Positions 1 through 5,522 are shown, counted from the first letter of the stretch. The stretch is 5,522 nucleotides of DNA from an uncultured Veillonellaceae bacterium (GCA_958439155.1 CAUBUJ010000110.1:1-5522); one strand, 5' to 3'. Program-made: numbers and translations. The notes: generated from the letters alone by a model not told the origin.

Positions 1-3
1 GTA

Positions 4-3000
4 GTGCCCATGATCTATGCATACAATACGCCAGGCGTCACCTACCATGAGGGCTGGACGAAGGTGGGCTATACGGAGAAGCAGACCGTGGACCGGCGCA
101 TCCACCAGCAGACCCATACGGCGGATATCCAGTGGACCCTTGCATGGAAGGACAATGCCATGTACAAGGACGGGTCTGGCGAGTATTTTACGGACCATGA
201 TTTCCATGACTATCTCGAAACGAAGGGCATCGCCCGCCAGCCTGACACAGAATGGTTCCACGAGACTGGTCCGAAGCTGCGCCAGTATTTTGACGATTTC
301 GCCAGCCGCCGCCTCGATGTGGCAGAGAAGCACTGTACCTATACGCTTCGCCGGGAACAGGCAGCGGCCGTGGCGGTGACCATGGCTTACTTTGAGAAGG
401 GGGGCAAGGAATTTCTCTGGAATGCGAAGCCCCGCTTCGGCAAGACCCTTACCGCCTATGATCTGGTGCGGCAGATGGGATTCCGGAAGGTCCTCATCGT
501 GACGAACCGGCCGAGCATTGCCAATTCCTGGGCCGATGATTTCCGCAAATTCATCGGCTGGCGGCGGGAGCTTGCTTTCGTGTCGGAGACGGAGGCCCTC
601 AAAGGAAAGCCAGGGGTACTCTCCCGGGAGGAATATATGAAAGCCGCCTTCGCACAGACCGATAAAGAGCTGGGCATGGTCGCCTTCGAATCCCTCCAGG
701 GGCTGAAAGGCTCTATCTATTTCGGCGGGTCCTATGATAAATTGGGGTGGATGGCGAAAGAGTACAAAAATCTGGCAGGAGAGACCGTACGGGGCATGGA
801 TTTTGACCTGCTCATTGTGGATGAATCCCAGGAAGGAGTGGATACGTACCGCACGGAAGACGCTTTCGAAAACATCAGCCGGAAACATACGCTCTACCTG
901 TCAGGGACGCCTTTTAAAGCGATCGCCGGGGAGCGCTTCGGTAAGGATCAGATTTATAACTGGTCCTATGTAGATGAACAGGCGGCGAAAGCAGACTGGG
1001 ATAAGGAGGAATACAATCCCTATGAACCGATGCCGGAGATGGCCATGTTTACGTACCAGCTTTCTCCCATGATTCACGACAAGGTACAGAAAGGACTGGA
1101 CCTTTCCGGTGAGGAAGGGGCTGTGGATTATGCCTTCGACTTGAATGAGTTTTTCTCGGTGAATGAATCAGGCCGGTTCATCCATGAAGAGGAAGTGAAG
1201 AAATTTCTCCATGCCCTTTCGACCAATGAGAAGTACCCTTACTCTACACCGGAACTGCGGCAGGAACTGTCTCATACGCTGTGGCTCTTAAATCGCGTGG
1301 CCAGTGCGAAGGCATTGGCAAGACTTCTCAAAAAGGATCCGGTCTTCTGTGAGTATGAGATCGTTCTTGCCGCCGGTGATGGGCGGCTCGGCGATGAAAA
1401 GGAGAATGAAGCTGCCTTTGACCGGGTGAAGAAGGCCATCGCCAGGAATGAAAAGACGATTACTCTCAGCGTGGGGCAGCTCACGGTAGGCGTCACCATC
1501 CCGGAGTGGAGCGGCGTGCTCATGCTGTGCAATCTGCAGAGTGCTTCTGCCTATATCCAGGCAGCCTTCCGTGCGCAGAATCCGTGCATTCTCACGAAGA
1601 ATGGACAGCGCTTCCGGAAGGAGCGGGCGTATATCTTTGATTTCGACCCGGCGCGGACGCTCATTATATTCGATGAGTATGCCAATAATCTCTCTCCTGC
1701 GACGGCAGGGGGCCGCGGTACGGGAGAGAACCGGAAGGAAAATATCCGCCGCCTTTTAAATTTCTTTCCCGTCCTGGGCGAAGACAGGGAAGGGAAAATG
1801 GTGGCGCTCGATGCGGCGCAGGTCCTGTCCATTCCTCGCCGGCTGAAAAGCCAGGAAGTGGTACGCCGGGGATTTATGTCCAATTTCCTTTTCCAGAATA
1901 TCAGCAATATTTTCGGTGCGCCCAGTGTGGTGAAGGAGATTGTAGAGAAACTGGCGCCGGCCAAAGAGGAGCCGAAGCGGCGGGACGGCGATCAGCTGCA
2001 TACGATCGCAGATGTACCTGTGGATGAAAATGGAGATATCCAGGTCCCTGATGAAGTGGTGATCGGTACGGCACGGGATATCTTCGGGGACAAGAAATTT
2101 GAAACGGTAAAAGCGGCGACGGAGCCGCAGCTTTCTGAGCTGGCCAGAAGTGAAGGGCAGGATGCAGTAAAGGCTTCTATAGACCGTCTCAAAGATACGG
2201 TCAAAAAGAATATTCATGATGCCGTAGTGGCTCCTGTGGTGGAAGCGTATGGAGGGAGAAAGAGTACGCAGAACCAGCTGAACCGCCAGGTGGATCAGGA
2301 GATTGACCGGACGATTGACAAGCTCCATCAGGAGTATACTACGAAGATTTCCATTGCCCAGGCAGAACTTGAGAAAAAAAGGCAGGAAGCAGAGAATGTC
2401 GCAGAGACGCAGTCCGCAGAGGATGCATACCGCTCGACTGTGGATGATGCGCTTTTGGACTTAACCAAGTCTGCCAAGGCGGCAGTGGAGAACACCATCC
2501 AGAATAAGCCAAAAGAACTGGTGGAGCGGATGGAGAAGAACAAGGCGGAAGCGGAAAAGAAATCTGTCGAAGATTCTGTCCGTGACCATCTGCGGGGATT
2601 TACCCGCACCATTCCCAGTTTCATTATGGCCTATGGGGACGGGAAGCTGACACTGCAGAATTTCGATACCTATACGGAAGACACCGTTTTCAAAGATGTG
2701 ACAGGCATTACGGAAGAGGATTTCCGTTTCCTCCGGGACGGCGGGGACCGCATGGACCCGGCAACGGGGGAAATGGTCCATTTCAAAGGACATTTCTTTG
2801 ATGAGACTGTATTCAATGACTCGGTAGAAGAATTCTGGAATAAGAAGCAGGCTCTGGCAAATTATTTCGATGAAAGTCATGATGAGGATATTTTTGACTA
2901 TATCCCTCCGCAGAAAACCAATCAGATTTTCACGCCCCGGTGGGTGGTGAAGAAAATGGCAGATGAACTGGAAAAGGAAAATCCAGGATGTTTCGATGAT

Positions 3001-3309
3001 CCAAGCCATACCTTTGCCGATCTTTACATGAAGTCCGGCCTGTATATTACGGAAATCGTAAAGCGCCTTTTCCGGTCGGAGGGACTGAAGGAGGCTTTTC
3101 CTGATGAGAAGGAACGGATCCGCCATATTCTGCGGCACCAGGTATACGGCATGGCACCGACCCGGATTATTTACCTGATTGCTACCAATTATATTCTGGG
3201 ATTTGATCCGGCACTGAAAGAAGAAACCACTCATTTTGTGGAAGCCGATGCGGCGGAAGCGGCGAAAAATGGGACTTTGGAAAAATTGGTCAATACCTGC
3301 TTTGGATAG
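4..3309 (+). CDS. Composite restriction-type protein: GIY-YIG-like domain, SF2 helicase, methyltransferase-like C-terminus (5' end unresolved)
   Basis: Probable DNA restriction/defence enzyme acting on DNA in the cytoplasm. Residues about 4-90 resemble the T5orf172/MUG113 branch of GIY-YIG nucleases: IYAY at 4-7, KVGYTE at 20-25, RR at 31-32, DHDFH at 64-68 and EWF at 83-85. Residues about 110-600 form an SF2 helicase/translocase: Walker A AKPRFGKT (141-148), motif II DESQ (273-276), motif III SGTPF (300-304), a GVTIP segment (496-500) and a motif VI-like QAAFRAQNP (519-527). Residues about 700-860 are rich in Lys, Glu, Gln and Ala and are probably helical or coiled coil. From 973, NQIFTP, FADLYMKSGLYI (1004-1015) and QVYG (1046-1049) look like methyltransferase motifs X and I and the region after, but no NPPY motif follows before the stop. 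The frame is open to base 1; GTG at 4 or ATG at 10 could be the start, or the gene may begin upstream, as no ribosome site is visible. The domain reading is from motif recognition; the restriction role is inferred. Confidence 0.85.
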   Translation: MPMIYAYNTPGVTYHEGWTKVGYTEKQTVDRRIHQQTHTADIQWTLAWKDNAMYKDGSGEYFTDHDFHDYLETKGIARQPDTEWFHETGPKLRQYFDDFASRRLDVAEKHCTYTLRREQAAAVAVTMAYFEKGGKEFLWNAKPRFGKTLTAYDLVRQMGFRKVLIVTNRPSIANSWADDFRKFIGWRRELAFVSETEALKGKPGVLSREEYMKAAFAQTDKELGMVAFESLQGLKGSIYFGGSYDKLGWMAKEYKNLAGETVRGMDFDLLIVDESQEGVDTYRTEDAFENISRKHTLYLSGTPFKAIAGERFGKDQIYNWSYVDEQAAKADWDKEEYNPYEPMPEMAMFTYQLSPMIHDKVQKGLDLSGEEGAVDYAFDLNEFFSVNESGRFIHEEEVKKFLHALSTNEKYPYSTPELRQELSHTLWLLNRVASAKALARLLKKDPVFCEYEIVLAAGDGRLGDEKENEAAFDRVKKAIARNEKTITLSVGQLTVGVTIPEWSGVLMLCNLQSASAYIQAAFRAQNPCILTKNGQRFRKERAYIFDFDPARTLIIFDEYANNLSPATAGGRGTGENRKENIRRLLNFFPVLGEDREGKMVALDAAQVLSIPRRLKSQEVVRRGFMSNFLFQNISNIFGAPSVVKEIVEKLAPAKEEPKRRDGDQLHTIADVPVDENGDIQVPDEVVIGTARDIFGDKKFETVKAATEPQLSELARSEGQDAVKASIDRLKDTVKKNIHDAVVAPVVEAYGGRKSTQNQLNRQVDQEIDRTIDKLHQEYTTKISIAQAELEKKRQEAENVAETQSAEDAYRSTVDDALLDLTKSAKAAVENTIQNKPKELVERMEKNKAEAEKKSVEDSVRDHLRGFTRTIPSFIMAYGDGKLTLQNFDTYTEDTVFKDVTGITEEDFRFLRDGGDRMDPATGEMVHFKGHFFDETVFNDSVEEFWNKKQALANYFDESHDEDIFDYIPPQKTNQIFTPRWVVKKMADELEKENPGCFDDPSHTFADLYMKSGLYITEIVKRLFRSEGLKEAFPDEKERIRHILRHQVYGMAPTRIIYLIATNYILGFDPALKEETTHFVEADAAEAAKNGTLEKLVNTCFG

Positions 3310-3346
3310 GAGAAAAGCGTCCTCTGTGGCTCTTGTAAAAAATATT

Positions 3347-3375
3347 TTGACAAGATGGCCATTATCTGATATCCT
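3347..3375 (+). promoter_or_regulatory. Sigma-70-type promoter of the tRNA-Ala gene
   Basis: A perfect -35 box TTGACA (3347-3352) is followed by a 17-nt spacer and TATCCT (3370-3375), a 4/6 match to the -10 consensus that keeps the first two bases and the last T. TG at 3367-3368 one base before the -10 makes it an extended -10. Transcription would begin around 3381-3383, about ten bases before the mature tRNA 5' end. A better -10 word, TATACT at 3376-3381, lies 23 nt from the -35 and is too far to pair with it. Confidence 0.7.
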
Positions 3376-3392
3376 TATACTATCGTAAAATT

Positions 3393-3468
3393 GGGGGTAT
3401 AGCTCAGCTGGGAGAGCGTCTGAATGGCATTCAGAAGGTCAGCGGTTCGATCCCGCTTATCTCCACCA
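3393..3468 (+). tRNA. tRNA-Ala (anticodon GGC)
   Basis: A complete 76-nt cloverleaf can be folded. The acceptor stem GGGGGTA (3393-3399) pairs with TATCTCC (3458-3464), including a G3-U70 wobble, the known identity element for alanyl-tRNA synthetase, and a second G-U at 5-68. The D stem is GCTC/GAGC (3402-3405 with 3414-3417). The anticodon stem TCTGA/TCAGA (3419-3423 with 3431-3435) encloses loop ATGGCAT, with anticodon GGC at 3426-3428, which reads GCC and GCU codons. The T stem AGCGG/CCGCT (3441-3445 with 3453-3457) carries loop TTCGATC. Discriminator A is 3465 and CCA is encoded at 3466-3468. It has its own promoter and terminator, so it is a single-gene transcription unit. Confidence 0.97.
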
Positions 3469-3479
3469 TAGCATTTGCC

Positions 3480-3512
3480 AGGACACGGAAAAGCGCCGTG
3501 TCCTTTCTTTTT
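3480..3512 (+). terminator. Intrinsic terminator of tRNA-Ala
   Basis: A perfect nine-base stem, AGGACACGG (3480-3488) with CCGTGTCCT (3496-3504), has a seven-base loop (AAAAGCG) and is followed at once by a T-rich tract TTCTTTTT to 3512. It begins 11 nt after the encoded CCA, the expected place for ending a tRNA transcript. Confidence 0.93.
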
Positions 3513-3545
3513 GTCTAACAATGGCCCTCCGCATGGCGACTCAGA

Positions 3546-3577
3546 GCGTTTGCGCGTCGCTTCACTCCTTCAAACGC
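3546..3577. repeat. Small inverted repeat in the spacer between the two tRNA 3' ends
   Basis: GCGTTTG (3546-3552) and CAAACGC (3571-3577) are perfect seven-base inverted repeats around an 18-nt loop. A second, overlapping pair is GCGAC (about 3537-3541) with GTCGC (about 3556-3560). No T tract follows, so this is not an intrinsic terminator. The spacer holds no convincing gene. The repeat may be part of an interspersed intergenic element or the remains of inserted DNA between tRNA-Ala and its 3' relic; its role is unknown. Confidence 0.4.
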
Positions 3578-3591
3578 ACTTCGCCTGCACA

Positions 3592-3619
3592 AGCGGTTCG
3601 ATTTCGCTTATTTCCACCA
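3592..3619 (+). pseudogene. tRNA-Ala 3'-end relic (T arm, acceptor 3' strand and ACCA)
   Basis: These 28 bases match the last 28 bases of the intact tRNA-Ala (3441-3468) with three differences, all C-to-T (two at the end of the T loop and start of the T stem 3' strand, one in the acceptor strand). A T stem AGCGG/TCGCT can still form with one G-U pair, and the ACCA end is intact. No matching 5' acceptor strand, D arm or anticodon arm is evident upstream, so it cannot make a tRNA. The terminator that follows it also resembles the one after the intact tRNA, so the duplicated unit was probably tRNA 3' end plus terminator. It is either a decayed tandem tRNA copy or an attachment-site duplicate left by an integrated element. 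Confidence 0.8.
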
Positions 3620-3628
3620 CGAATCATC

Positions 3629-3658
3629 AAGACACGGTTATGCGCTGTGTCTTTTTTT
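3629..3658 (+). terminator. Second intrinsic terminator, similar to the tRNA-Ala terminator
   Basis: Stem AAGACACGG (3629-3637) pairs with CTGTGTCTT (3645-3653), with one G-U wobble and a seven-base loop TTATGCG, and runs into seven T (3652-3658). Stem sequence, loop length and distance from the preceding ACCA (9 nt against 11 nt) match the first terminator, which supports common origin. No live gene is seen directly upstream for it to terminate, except read-through from the tRNA. Confidence 0.88.
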
Positions 3659-3682
3659 GCGGTACTGATGCGTTTCTTCTTT

Positions 3683-3699
3683 CCTATGGGGCCCATAGG
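3683..3699. promoter_or_regulatory. 17-bp palindrome, possible operator
   Basis: CCTATGGG (3683-3690) and CCCATAGG (3692-3699) are perfect eight-base inverted repeats around a single central G. As RNA the centre cannot close fully, so a protein-binding DNA site (dimeric regulator) is as likely as a hairpin. It lies about 45-60 bp before the candidate -10 of the solute-binding protein gene. No regulator family is recognised from the sequence. Confidence 0.45.
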
Positions 3700-3734
3700 G
3701 GAAGGGTATGGGCTTTTCTATGGGATTTTATTTT
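3691..3734 (+). terminator. Two overlapping, mutually exclusive terminator-like hairpins
   Basis: GCCCATA (3691-3697) can pair with TATGGGC (3707-3713), followed by TTTT (3714-3717). Alternatively CCCATAG (3692-3698) can pair with CTATGGG (3718-3724), followed by ATTTTATTTT (3725-3734). Both use the same 5' arm, which could also pair back to 3683-3690. The stems have only seven base pairs and the T tracts are interrupted, so termination would be modest. This may be a weak terminator for upstream read-through or an attenuation-like switch. Confidence 0.4.
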
Positions 3735-3743
3735 CTGCCGCAC

Positions 3744-3749
3744 TATACT
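3744..3749 (+). promoter_or_regulatory. Candidate -10 element for the solute-binding protein gene
   Basis: TATACT matches the -10 consensus at 5 of 6 bases. The -35 position (about 3720-3727) holds ATGGGATT, a poor match to TTGACA, and there is no TG extension, so an activator or another sigma factor may be involved. If used, transcripts would begin near 3756, twelve bases before the terminator hairpin in the leader. There is no room for a promoter between that hairpin and the start codon, so some promoter must lie upstream of it. Confidence 0.4.
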
Positions 3750-3767
3750 GTAAGCAAGTAAAGAGAG

Positions 3768-3803
3768 ATCCCGCGAGGCTGCGTATGTCCTGGCGGGATT
3801 TTT
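3768..3803 (+). terminator. Leader terminator / possible attenuator before the solute-binding protein gene
   Basis: ATCCCGC (3768-3774) pairs with GCGGGAT (3793-3799). A G-G mismatch and a further AGG/CCT pairing (3776-3778 with 3789-3791) extend the stem, with a ten-base apical loop, and a TTTTT run ends at 3803. The run stops about 11 nt before the Shine-Dalgarno of the next gene. A terminator placed between any possible promoter and the ribosome site should reduce or regulate expression. No aptamer class (T-box, SAM, cobalamin or others) is recognised upstream. Confidence 0.65.
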
Positions 3804-3814
3804 GCATAGAAAGC

Positions 3815-3827
3815 GGGGATGAATATG
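3815..3827 (+). promoter_or_regulatory. Ribosome binding site deciding between two starts
   Basis: GGGGA (3815-3819) is the only purine-rich Shine-Dalgarno-like run. It touches the first ATG (3819), leaving no spacer, but sits five to six bases before the second ATG (3825), which is a workable distance. This favours the start at 3825, giving a protein that begins MKAWKAALLL. Confidence 0.55.
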
Positions 3828-5408
3828 AAGGCATGGAAAGCGGCATTGCTTCTGGGACTTACGGTGTGTACGGCGGCAGCGGCGGGCTGCGGCGGCGGCG
3901 CGGGGAGCAGCGTTTCTGCCGGGGATAAGCCGCCGAAGGATACGCTCATGGTGGGCCTCACGGTGGATCTGGGGTCTATCGATCCGGCGGTAGCGGTGGA
4001 TAATAAAGCGTTCAAGGTGGCCTATCCGTCGTATGAGCGGCTGGTCCAGTACAAGAAGGATGGCGGCAAGGCCTCTACCGAGGTGGAAGGACAGCTGGCG
4101 GAAAAATGGGAGGCTTCTCCTGACGGGCTGACCTGGACATTTCATCTGAAGGAGGGCCACAAATTTGCTGACGGCACACCGGTAGACGCGGCGGCGGTGA
4201 AATTTTCCTTTGACCGCTTGAAAGCGGTGAATAAAGGACCGTCGGAACCGTTCAAGGCGATTTCTTCTGTGGAGGCGCCGGACGGGAAAACGGTGGTGTT
4301 CCATCTGAGCCAGCCTTTTGCGCCGTTCCTGTCGACCCTTGCCGTGGATGGGGCGAGCATTGTGAATCCGAAGGTGATGGATCACCAGAAGGACGGCGAT
4401 TACGGTTCGGCGTACCTGGCGAATCACACCATGGGTTCCGGTCCTTATGAGCTCACCGAATTCACGCCGAGCCAGTCCATCAAGATGAAGGCCAATCCCA
4501 ACTACGGAGGGAAGAAGCCGGCTATCGAGAATATTATTTTCAAAATCGTGAAGGATCCTTCGGCGCAGCGGCTCCAGCTGGAGAAGGGCGACCTGGATAT
4601 TGCCGACGGCATTCCTATGGACCAGCTGGACAAGATGAAGGACAATAAGGACATTCACATTTACGAGTCGCCGTCACTTTTGACCAATGTGGTGTACATG
4701 AATAATAAGAAGGCCCCTTTTGACAATGTGAAGGTCCGCCAGGCCGCGTCGTATGCCATGGATTATGAAGGTATGCTGAAAGGCACGGTCCAGGGCCGGG
4801 GCGTGCAGCTGGCGCCGATCCCGAAGGGCCTCTGGGGCTATGATGAACAGGTGCCGCTCTACAAGTATGACCCGGCCAAGGCAAAATCTCTCATGGCAGA
4901 GGCAGGAAATAACGGCCCGGTAGAGGTGACGCTGGTCTACTCCGACAACGAGCCTTACAATGACGCGGAAGCGCTGCTGATCCAGAACAATCTCGGCGCC
5001 GTCGGCATCAAGGTGAATCTGGAAAAGCTCGCCTGGGCGGCTTACCGGGAACGGATCGACAAGGGAGAATTTGACCTGGGCATGGGCGTATGGAGCCCGG
5101 ACTACGCCGATCCCCATATGTTCATGAGCCGCTGGTTTGATTCGTCCTTCTTCGGTCTCGCAGGAAACCGGTCGTTCTACAAGAATGATGAAGTAGACAG
5201 CATCCTCCGCCAGGCAGAGGCTCTCACCGATCAGGGCGAGCGGACGAAGCTGTATGGCCAGGCGCAGCGCATGGTCATGAAAGACGCGCCGTACCTCTTC
5301 CTTTTCCAGACGAATGTGCTCACGCCGATGCGGTCCAATATCAAGGGGTATGTGTACAATCCGATGCTGGATGATATGTACAATTTTGAGGATATGGTGA
5401 AGGAGTGA
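3825..5408 (+). CDS. ABC transporter substrate-binding lipoprotein, family 5 (peptide/nickel type)
   Basis: Extracytoplasmic capture protein of a peptide- or nickel-type ABC importer, tethered to the membrane by lipid. From the 3825 start, residues 1-21 are a signal peptide (Lys-containing n-region, Ala/Leu-rich core) ending in AAAGC; Cys22 is the likely lipidated residue, though Ala rather than Leu at -3 makes the lipobox loose. A Gly/Ser-rich linker follows. SBP_bac_5 hallmarks, numbered from the 3819 ATG (subtract 2 for this start), are LAEKWEASPDGLTWTFHL (93-110), FADGTPVDAAAVKFSFDRL (116-134), GSGPYELTEF (206-215), the PFDNVKVRQA segment (300-309) and FDLGMGVWSPDYADP (418-432). About 527 residues is normal for the family and the C-terminus looks complete. 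The ligand cannot be read from sequence; the overall look is DppA-like. An alternative start at 3819 adds Met-Asn. No permease or ATPase gene directly follows, so it may be a stand-alone binding protein. Its expression may depend on the leader hairpin. Confidence 0.93.
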   Translation: MKAWKAALLLGLTVCTAAAAGCGGGAGSSVSAGDKPPKDTLMVGLTVDLGSIDPAVAVDNKAFKVAYPSYERLVQYKKDGGKASTEVEGQLAEKWEASPDGLTWTFHLKEGHKFADGTPVDAAAVKFSFDRLKAVNKGPSEPFKAISSVEAPDGKTVVFHLSQPFAPFLSTLAVDGASIVNPKVMDHQKDGDYGSAYLANHTMGSGPYELTEFTPSQSIKMKANPNYGGKKPAIENIIFKIVKDPSAQRLQLEKGDLDIADGIPMDQLDKMKDNKDIHIYESPSLLTNVVYMNNKKAPFDNVKVRQAASYAMDYEGMLKGTVQGRGVQLAPIPKGLWGYDEQVPLYKYDPAKAKSLMAEAGNNGPVEVTLVYSDNEPYNDAEALLIQNNLGAVGIKVNLEKLAWAAYRERIDKGEFDLGMGVWSPDYADPHMFMSRWFDSSFFGLAGNRSFYKNDEVDSILRQAEALTDQGERTKLYGQAQRMVMKDAPYLFLFQTNVLTPMRSNIKGYVYNPMLDDMYNFEDMVKE

Positions 5409-5430
5409 AATGATGCAGAAAGCGCGGTGA
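5400..5430 (+). other. Strong Shine-Dalgarno with six-codon ORF overlapping the end of the transport gene
   Basis: AAGGAG (5400-5405), inside the last codons of the solute-binding protein gene, lies four bases before ATG 5410 and seven before ATG 5413. The frame reads Met-Met-Gln-Lys-Ala-Arg then TGA (5428-5430). It could be a chance ORF, a micro-ORF, or the vestige of a downstream permease gene start that has decayed. Only the signals are visible; translation is not shown. Confidence 0.3.
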
Positions 5431-5444
5431 CGGGCGGTGCGTCA
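5428..5444 (+). repeat. Short hairpin downstream of the transport gene
   Basis: TGACG (5428-5432) and CGTCA (5440-5444) can pair around a seven-base loop. No T tract follows, so it is not a convincing intrinsic terminator; it may stabilise the mRNA 3' end or be chance. Confidence 0.25.
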
Positions 5445-5450
5445 TTGGCG

Positions 5451-5485
5451 TGGAGTCTGGAGTCTGAAGTCTGGAGTCTGAAGAG
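5451..5485 (+). repeat. Heptamer tandem repeat (TGGAGTC)
   Basis: Five head-to-tail seven-base units: TGGAGTC at 5451 and 5458, TGAAGTC at 5465, TGGAGTC at 5472 and the partial TGAAGAG at 5479. Variation is mostly at the third base (G or A). It is intergenic in what is visible, with no reading frame across it that looks like a gene. It is a possible variable-number locus or an interspersed intergenic element. Confidence 0.85.
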
Positions 5486-5508
5486 GAAATAGGAAGGACT
5501 TTTTATAT

Positions 5509-5521
5509 GCGGCTTCGCCGC
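5509..5521 (+). repeat. GC-rich hairpin at the right edge
   Basis: GCGGC (5509-5513) pairs with GCCGC (5517-5521) over a TTC loop, close to the window end. Whether a T tract follows cannot be seen, so it could be the first part of a terminator for the solute-binding protein gene or part of another feature. The TTTTT at 5500-5504 precedes it rather than follows it. Confidence 0.4.
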
Positions 5522-5522
5522 T

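Noticed and set aside
2374..2380. Run of seven A in the restriction-type gene, possible phase-variation or frameshift site
   Set aside because: Seven A is short for slippage-based switching, the codon phase does not fit a classic -1 slippery heptamer, and the frame is intact on both sides.
2461..3234. 257-codon open frame on the minus strand
   Set aside because: It lies entirely within the large restriction-type gene, whose frame carries clear conserved motifs; the antisense product has no recognisable domain.
3347..3381. TATACT (3376-3381) as the -10 of the tRNA promoter
   Set aside because: The 23-nt distance from TTGACA is too long; TATCCT with a 17-nt spacer and an extended TG fits better.
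3756..3803. T-box or other known riboswitch in the transport gene leader
   Set aside because: The space before the hairpin is too short for an aptamer if TATACT is the -10, and no T-box AGGGTGG-type core or other class signature is present.
3475..3928. Plus-strand open frames of 92 and 135 codons across the tRNA spacer
   Set aside because: They run through two terminators and the tRNA relic, have no convincing ribosome site, and their translations look like non-coding sequence.
3684..4658. 324-codon open frame on the minus strand
   Set aside because: It is antisense to the solute-binding protein gene, rich in Arg and His as expected from the complement of GC-rich codons, has no recognisable domain, and runs across the leader and terminator.
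5500..5521. T run followed by a GC hairpin as a terminator of the transport gene
   Set aside because: The T run precedes the hairpin on this strand, and no T run after it is visible before the window ends. On the other strand the hairpin is followed by A, not T.

Overview
The window looks like a bacterial chromosome segment of moderate GC content. The encoded CCA on the tRNA, the strong intrinsic terminators and the lipoprotein-type solute-binding protein fit a Bacillota genome, possibly the Negativicutes (Dialister/Megasphaera-like). That placement is an impression from style and gene content, not a demonstrated assignment. All genes seen are on the + strand.

Left part (1-3309): one very long gene, open at the window edge, encodes a composite restriction-type protein of about 1,100 residues. 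It has a GIY-YIG-like (T5orf172/MUG113-type) N-terminus, a full SF2 helicase/translocase core, a long helical linker, and a C-terminal segment that looks like the first half of an N6-adenine DNA methyltransferase but stops before any NPPY catalytic motif. It is the best candidate here for an unusual defence protein, and partner genes (a modification enzyme in particular) would lie to the left of the window.

Middle (3310-3824): a non-coding block dense in signals. A tRNA-Ala(GGC) gene with its own promoter and intrinsic terminator is followed by a 28-nt degenerate copy of the tRNA 3' end, which in turn is followed by a second terminator resembling the first. This is either a decayed tandem tRNA copy or the footprint of an element that used the tRNA 3' end as an attachment site. 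Further right lie a near-perfect palindrome, a cluster of TATGGG/CCCATA words that can form mutually exclusive hairpins, a -10-like element, and a terminator hairpin that sits only about 10 nt before the ribosome binding site of the next gene, so it may act as an attenuator.

Right part (3825-5408): a complete family 5 (DppA/OppA/NikA-type) extracytoplasmic solute-binding lipoprotein, the capture subunit of a peptide- or nickel-type ABC importer. No permease gene follows directly. Instead there is a strong Shine-Dalgarno with a six-codon ORF, a heptamer tandem repeat (5451-5485) and a GC hairpin at the edge. The left gene and the right gene have no evident functional link: the tRNA and its terminators separate a probable accessory/defence locus from an ordinary transport gene.
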